Positions 59,867 through 64,000 of a stretch of 64,000 nt of DNA are shown here, in pieces (position 1 is the first letter of the stretch; the number at the start of each line of letters is the position of its first letter). This DNA comes from CALBPI01 sp038524795. GTDB lineage: Bacteria > Pseudomonadota > Gammaproteobacteria > Steroidobacterales > Woeseiaceae. The DNA is taken from positions 62,001 through 126,000 of the forward strand of contig JBCBIJ010000006.1 in the NCBI GenBank assembly GCA_038524795.1, given 5' to 3'. A program made the translations under genes and the position numbers. A model generated the notes under the pieces. That model was not told where the DNA came from. It saw only the letters and a program-made list of their open reading frames with translations, and made no database searches.

Positions 59867-62644
59867 TTAGAAGTCGACCTGAGCGCGCACGTAGGTTACA
59901 CGACCGTACTGGTCGTACAGGTCCAGGTTGAAGCCGCGGCCTTCGCCCGGATCAAGGACCGGATCCTTGTCACCGATGTTGTCAACACCAGCCGAGAGGC
60001 GGACGTTGTACGGCGTCAGGTAGGTCACCTGAATATCGTGGGTCGTCCACGAAGACAGGCGGTCCAGAGACGGCGACAGCGCGCTGTCCTGAGGACCGAT
60101 GTGGTTGATGTTGTACGCGACGTTGAAGTCACCGTAGTTCCACACCGTCCGCAGAATCGCACGGAAGTCGGGCAGCTCTGCTTCGCCTGCAATGTCGTCA
60201 CCACCGTCAATCTCGTAGCTGAGTACCTGCGACGCGACCAACTCGTTGGTCAGCGTGCCGAACCCGCCCAGATCGAACGTGGTGTTCAGGCTGACATCGA
60301 CACCGGACACATCAATCGTACCGAGGCTAGCCTGACCGCGCTGGAGGAACAGGATCGCCCCATCCGCACCACGGGCGACACCCAGACCCAGCGTCGGATC
60401 GCCCGGCGTTGCCGTCGGGGACAGCTCCGTCAGACCTGGCGGGCAGTTGACCTGCGTGCCAGCGACACAGTTGACGACAGTCTGCGGTCCGATGTTAGCG
60501 ATACGCTCGGTGATTTCCGTCTGGAAGTAATCGACCGAACCGCTGAACCAATCAAACGGCTGGAACGCGACACCAAAGCTGAACTGGTCCGATTCCTCGG
60601 GCCCGAGGTTCGGGTTGGCGATCACGAAGCCGGTGACCTGCAGCTGGCAATCAGGCGCCTGCCCGAACGAGACACAGGTAGCCTGGTCGACAACGGTATC
60701 GGCTGAGAACGACGGCGCAGCAGCAAGAACACCAACCGGCGGTGCGCGGAAGCCTTCGCCCCAGCTCGCGCGGAGGGTCAGCTCATCAAGCGGCTGCCAG
60801 CGAGCGGCAATCTTCGGCACGAAGACATCACCGAAATCGCTGTAGTCATCGAAGCGACCAGCGGCCGTGACTTCGAGGTCCTCCAGAATCGGTACGAGTA
60901 CCTCAGCAAACACCGCGTACTGGTGACGGCGGTAGGCTGAGGAGTTACCCGCGGAGCCCGTGATGTTGCCGTTAGCCTGCAGTGCGTCGAACTCGTCCGC
61001 GAAGTTTTCGTCGCGGTACTCAGCACCGAATGCGACCGACAGCGGGCCGTGCTCCATTTCAAGCAGATCGGTCGAGCCGATTGCGTAGAGCTCAACCTGC
61101 TCCGTGAACGAGTCACGACCGATCGTGGCGGTGAACGAGTTACGCACATCTTCAGACACGCCAAACGGGTCGTAGATGTTGTAGGCACCTGAGTCGAACT
61201 GCGGTTGGGCCAGCGCGGATACGATGTAGTTCCGGCCGGTTTCGACGTAGCCCGAATCCGTCCAACGTGCACCGAATTCGACGTCGACTTCACCGATCAG
61301 ACCGCGAACGCCAACGTCGAGGTCGTACTGCGTGGAATCGGTGCTCGTGTCACGAGGACCGTTCGCTGCGAAGCGATGACGAAGCAGCAGCGTTTCGTTA
61401 GCAACGGCACCGTAGTCCGCCCACGCCGGGTTCAAGCCGCCATCCGTCGGAGCCGTTGACGGGTGGTTGGGCGAGCCCACGGGGAGAACGATGGCACCAA
61501 AACCACCGACAAGCCACGGCGATGACGGGACCGGCGCGTAGCGACCAAACGACTCAACGCGGTTGACCGAGAAGTTGCCGAACAGCGTCCAGTCTTCGTC
61601 GATCTCGTAGGTCGAGCGGGCGAAGAACGACAGGTTCTCCAGTTCAGCCTCGTCCGCAGCCTGCGACGTGAAGTCGTAGAAGCAGAAACCGCTGGCTGAG
61701 ACGCTGAAGCTCGGACCCTGACAGCCGGGCACGTTGCCTGGGCCGAGGATGCCATTATCGATGTCGATCGTGCCATCTTCGTCCGTGTCGGTTGCGCCCA
61801 GGAAGCGCAGCGGGCGCGCGTCCGGGATGCCATCCGGAATCGGGTTGTCATCCGCATCAAGCGCACCCGAAATATCGGGAAGATCCCGGATCGGATCGCC
61901 GTTCGCGTCAACGCCACTACCGAGGAAGTTGTTCGAGAACGTCGATGCGCCGCCGCGAGACCATGGTCGGTCGCGCTGGAACACGATTTCACGCTTGTTG
62001 TAAGACACGCCGGCGATGATCGAGCTCTTCGCGCCCGACGCACCGAATAGCAGCGAGCCGATCGCGGTGTCGCCACCTTCGCGTGACGAGTAACCCTCAC
62101 CGTAGGCGATCTGGGCACCTTCGAAATCCTTACGAGTGATGATGTTCACCACGCCGCCGATAGCGTCGGTACCGTAAATGGCCGAGGCGCCGTCAGACAG
62201 GATTTCGATGCGCTCAACCGCGCCAATCGGAATCTGGTTCAAGTCCTGGCCGACACCCAGGTTAGGTGCCACCGGCGCACGACGACCGTCGATGAGAATC
62301 AGCGTGCGGCCCGCACCCAGTGCGCGCAGGTTCAGTGTCGCTGCGGCCTGTCCGGTGCTGCCTGACTGCGGACGGAACGAGCCACCACTGTTGATCGGCA
62401 GGTTACGCAGGACGTCTGCAACGGACACTTCGCCCGAGAGCTCGATGGTCTCGCGGTCGATGATCTGTACGGGCAGAGCGCCCTCGACGTCGGTGCGCTT
62501 AATGCGCGATCCCGTGACTTCGACGCGGCCGAGTTCGGCGGAGTCTTCGTCCTGGGCGAAAGCGGTGGGCGAGACCGCCGCGGTGGCAAGGCCGCCGACC
62601 GCTAGTGCAGTTCGAACTGCCAGTCGGAGCTTGTTTTCTTTCAT
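59867..62644 (-). CDS. TonB-dependent outer-membrane receptor
   Basis: 925 residues. A signal peptide (cleaved after AFAQ) precedes a plug domain (about 40-170: VEVTGSRIKRTDVEGALPVQIID, ALGAGRTLILIDGRR, VERIEILSDGASAIYGTDAIGGVVNIITRK) and a 22-strand-type barrel ending in Phe (RVTYVRAQVDF). A loop near residues 250-310 is Asp-rich, including DTDEDG, which resembles a calcium-binding loop, and contains two cysteines. Ligand unknown. It has an AGGAGG ribosome site ten bases from the ATG, with the palindrome GGAATATTCC in the spacer. Confidence 0.93.
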   Translation of the reverse strand: MKENKLRLAVRTALAVGGLATAAVSPTAFAQDEDSAELGRVEVTGSRIKRTDVEGALPVQIIDRETIELSGEVSVADVLRNLPINSGGSFRPQSGSTGQAAATLNLRALGAGRTLILIDGRRAPVAPNLGVGQDLNQIPIGAVERIEILSDGASAIYGTDAIGGVVNIITRKDFEGAQIAYGEGYSSREGGDTAIGSLLFGASGAKSSIIAGVSYNKREIVFQRDRPWSRGGASTFSNNFLGSGVDANGDPIRDLPDISGALDADDNPIPDGIPDARPLRFLGATDTDEDGTIDIDNGILGPGNVPGCQGPSFSVSASGFCFYDFTSQAADEAELENLSFFARSTYEIDEDWTLFGNFSVNRVESFGRYAPVPSSPWLVGGFGAIVLPVGSPNHPSTAPTDGGLNPAWADYGAVANETLLLRHRFAANGPRDTSTDSTQYDLDVGVRGLIGEVDVEFGARWTDSGYVETGRNYIVSALAQPQFDSGAYNIYDPFGVSEDVRNSFTATIGRDSFTEQVELYAIGSTDLLEMEHGPLSVAFGAEYRDENFADEFDALQANGNITGSAGNSSAYRRHQYAVFAEVLVPILEDLEVTAAGRFDDYSDFGDVFVPKIAARWQPLDELTLRASWGEGFRAPPVGVLAAAPSFSADTVVDQATCVSFGQAPDCQLQVTGFVIANPNLGPEESDQFSFGVAFQPFDWFSGSVDYFQTEITERIANIGPQTVVNCVAGTQVNCPPGLTELSPTATPGDPTLGLGVARGADGAILFLQRGQASLGTIDVSGVDVSLNTTFDLGGFGTLTNELVASQVLSYEIDGGDDIAGEAELPDFRAILRTVWNYGDFNVAYNINHIGPQDSALSPSLDRLSSWTTHDIQVTYLTPYNVRLSAGVDNIGDKDPVLDPGEGRGFNLDLYDQYGRVTYVRAQVDF

Positions 62645-63054
62645 TGGAATATTCCCTCCTGATAGAGAAAGCGTCCGCGCCGACGCCGCTCACTCGTTGC
62701 GACGTTGCACGCGAATCCCCTGCTTAACTCGCGTCCGCGACTTCCCAATTTGGCGTCTGCCTCAGGGCCCCCACGAATCACTCGTGGCGAGAGACTAGCC
62801 CATCTTGTTGCCCAGTGCCAACACAATTTCGTGCGTAATTGTGACCCAGTGTCGGTCCGACGCCATGAACGTCGCATGCCAGTTAGAAATACCCAGACAC
62901 CCATAGCTAAGAGCGGTTTTTTAGCTTGTCCAGTGCATTGCCACCCCAAAGCCCGCTTTTTGAATCGCTTTTTTCGACATTCGGAGCCGGGTTGTTACAT
63001 TTTTGCCACGTTTCGAGTGGCTAGACTGTTGTGATGGCGCAACAATAGCGCCAT
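62645..63054. other. intergenic region upstream of the receptor gene
   Basis: About 410 bases with no convincing gene. It should contain the receptor promoter, which was not identified. It holds small hairpins: CACGA-N5-TCGTG near 62773, GCCAC-N7-GTGGC at about 63007, and TGGCGC-N7-GCGCCA at 63035-63053. The last lies one base after the methyltransferase stop and may be its weak terminator, although no T tract follows. Confidence 0.5.
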
Positions 63055-64000
63055 TCACGCCCGAACGGCGGTCAGGGCCCAGCCCAGCAATGTCGTTCCG
63101 CGGTAATACAAAGGACGTACGCGTGCGTCCGCGATGGCCACGGCTTTGAGCTCGTCGACGATCTTTTCGAGGCCATCGGCGTCGACCGCAGCGGACGTCA
63201 GATCGGCCATCCGAAGCCGGTAAGTCTCTACTTCGGCTAACAAATTTGCCCAGACCCTTGCGAGCGATGCGTCGTCCGTCTGGCGTGATCGCTCCACAAT
63301 CTGCATGACTGAAGGCAGCAAGAACTCGATAAAGCCGGCGTCCGTCGCGCGTGCGGTAGGGGTTTCGCCGCGCTTCTGGACGCGCTCGGCGGTATCCAGC
63401 AGCGACTCGCGGATCTTGATGGCACCGGGAGACCAATGCAGCTTGCCGGGCCCCGTACCGCCGGGTTTCAGCCCTCTGAACAGTTTCGCCATGCGCTGTC
63501 CGAGCCGCACGAAATCCGTCTTGTTGATACAGAAGTCCAGCTGAGCAAGCCCCTCTTGCGCCTGCTGCAGAATGGCCGAGTCACTGTGGTGGAGGATCAT
63601 TGCGAGCCTGCCACCCGGCCGCAAAATGCGCGCAATTTCGCGACTGCCCGCCGCGGTATCGCCGTACTCGTAACCATATTGACTGCTCACCAGGTCCACT
63701 GACCCGGCGTCGAGCGTGGTGGCTTCGAGCGGCGTTCCGCCAATCAGGGTGATCGCGTCGAGGTCTGCCGCGAGCTCCGGTCGCGCTGCACGCACCTGCT
63801 CGGGATCGACTGCAGCGTAATCGACGCCCGTAATGGCCAGCGACCGGTTCTGGGTCCTGGCCCAGGCCGCCATCAGCAAGGCAACGGCGCCGTTACCCGT
63901 TGCAAGGTCGACAACGCAGGCGCCGTCGTCAAGGGGCTCCAGGGCCTGGTGCCAAAACTCGGCAATTTCCTGGTCGTAGTTGCCCGAAAAGTGTCCCTCG
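63055..64000 (-). CDS. class I SAM-dependent methyltransferase (5' end beyond window)
   Basis: Partial, about 315 residues visible; the start is outside the window. Motif I is readable near the edge (CVVDLATGNGAVALL, read from the last 120 bases), followed by ITGVDYAA (motif II), VDLVSSQYGYEYGD and IARILRPGGRLAMILHH, a typical Rossmann methyltransferase order. The C-terminal half is a helical domain without a recognised name. Substrate unknown. Confidence 0.8.
   Translation of the reverse strand, partial: EGHFSGNYDQEIAEFWHQALEPLDDGACVVDLATGNGAVALLMAAWARTQNRSLAITGVDYAAVDPEQVRAARPELAADLDAITLIGGTPLEATTLDAGSVDLVSSQYGYEYGDTAAGSREIARILRPGGRLAMILHHSDSAILQQAQEGLAQLDFCINKTDFVRLGQRMAKLFRGLKPGGTGPGKLHWSPGAIKIRESLLDTAERVQKRGETPTARATDAGFIEFLLPSVMQIVERSRQTDDASLARVWANLLAEVETYRLRMADLTSAAVDADGLEKIVDELKAVAIADARVRPLYYRGTTLLGWALTAVRA

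Noticed and set aside
1..64000. CRISPR arrays, insertion sequences, tRNAs or phage genes
   Set aside because: No regularly spaced repeats, transposase or integrase motifs, or tRNA cloverleafs were seen on reading the window.

Overview
The window is a 64-kb, GC-rich stretch of a gammaproteobacterial chromosome. It is dominated by an almost complete polar-type flagellar locus (flgM/N/A, flgB-L, fliC, flaG, fliD-T, fleQSR, fliE-R, flhB-A-F, fleN, fliA, motAB), flanked by housekeeping and sensory genes. Gene content and order (fleQ-fleS-fleR ahead of fliE; flhF-fleN-fliA after flhA) follow the Pseudomonas/Vibrio sigma54-sigma28 flagellar hierarchy. The stator proteins look most like sodium-driven PomA/PomB, which hints at a marine or saline lifestyle. 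The genus cannot be fixed from the sequence. No tRNA, rRNA, CRISPR array, insertion sequence or prophage was seen.

Region 1 (1-8754): a microaerobic respiration module. ccoNOQP (cbb3 oxidase, minus strand, ccoP cut by the window edge) diverges from hemN (oxygen-independent haem synthesis) and an Fnr/Anr-type regulator with all four cluster cysteines. Then come envelope proteins of poorly known role: a DUF2490 protein, a secreted unknown, a RidA-fold lipoprotein coupled to a SYLF lipoprotein, and an unrecognised Ala/Pro-rich protein.

Region 2 (8805-14925): an aromatic aminotransferase, then signalling genes: a REC-PAS-GGDEF-EAL protein, an orphan phosphorelay protein (HATPase-REC-REC-HPt with no dimerisation/phosphoacceptor domain) and a divergent small HATPase protein whose expected phosphoacceptor His appears to be Arg.

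Region 3 (14926-33203): late and middle flagellar genes. flgM-flgN and an RsmN/RsmF-type CsrA form a minus-strand operon behind a near-consensus sigma28 promoter. flgA and flgBCDEFGHIJKL diverge from two consensus-like sigma54 promoters that lie symmetrically around a perfect palindrome. fliC has its own sigma28 promoter and is followed by flaG, fliD, fliS and a FliT-like gene, then fleQ.

Region 4 (33236-53890): fleSR-fliEFGHIJ-(K) and fliLMNOPQR-flhBAF-fleN-fliA-DUF2802, mostly with overlapping stop/start codons. The sigma54 promoters of fleS and fliL share an upstream bipartite element; fliK has a third, weaker sigma54 promoter of its own.

Region 5 (53918-64000): where chemotaxis genes often follow fliA, this genome has an HDOD gene, a minus-strand motA-motB-pilZ operon, a diguanylate cyclase with a good sigma28 promoter, a second FleQ-like activator, a TonB-dependent receptor with a strong terminator, and a truncated methyltransferase. 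The working picture is a FleQ -> FleSR -> FliA/FlgM cascade wrapped in c-di-GMP signalling and post-transcriptional control by a CsrA homologue. Promoter and operator calls were made by eye.
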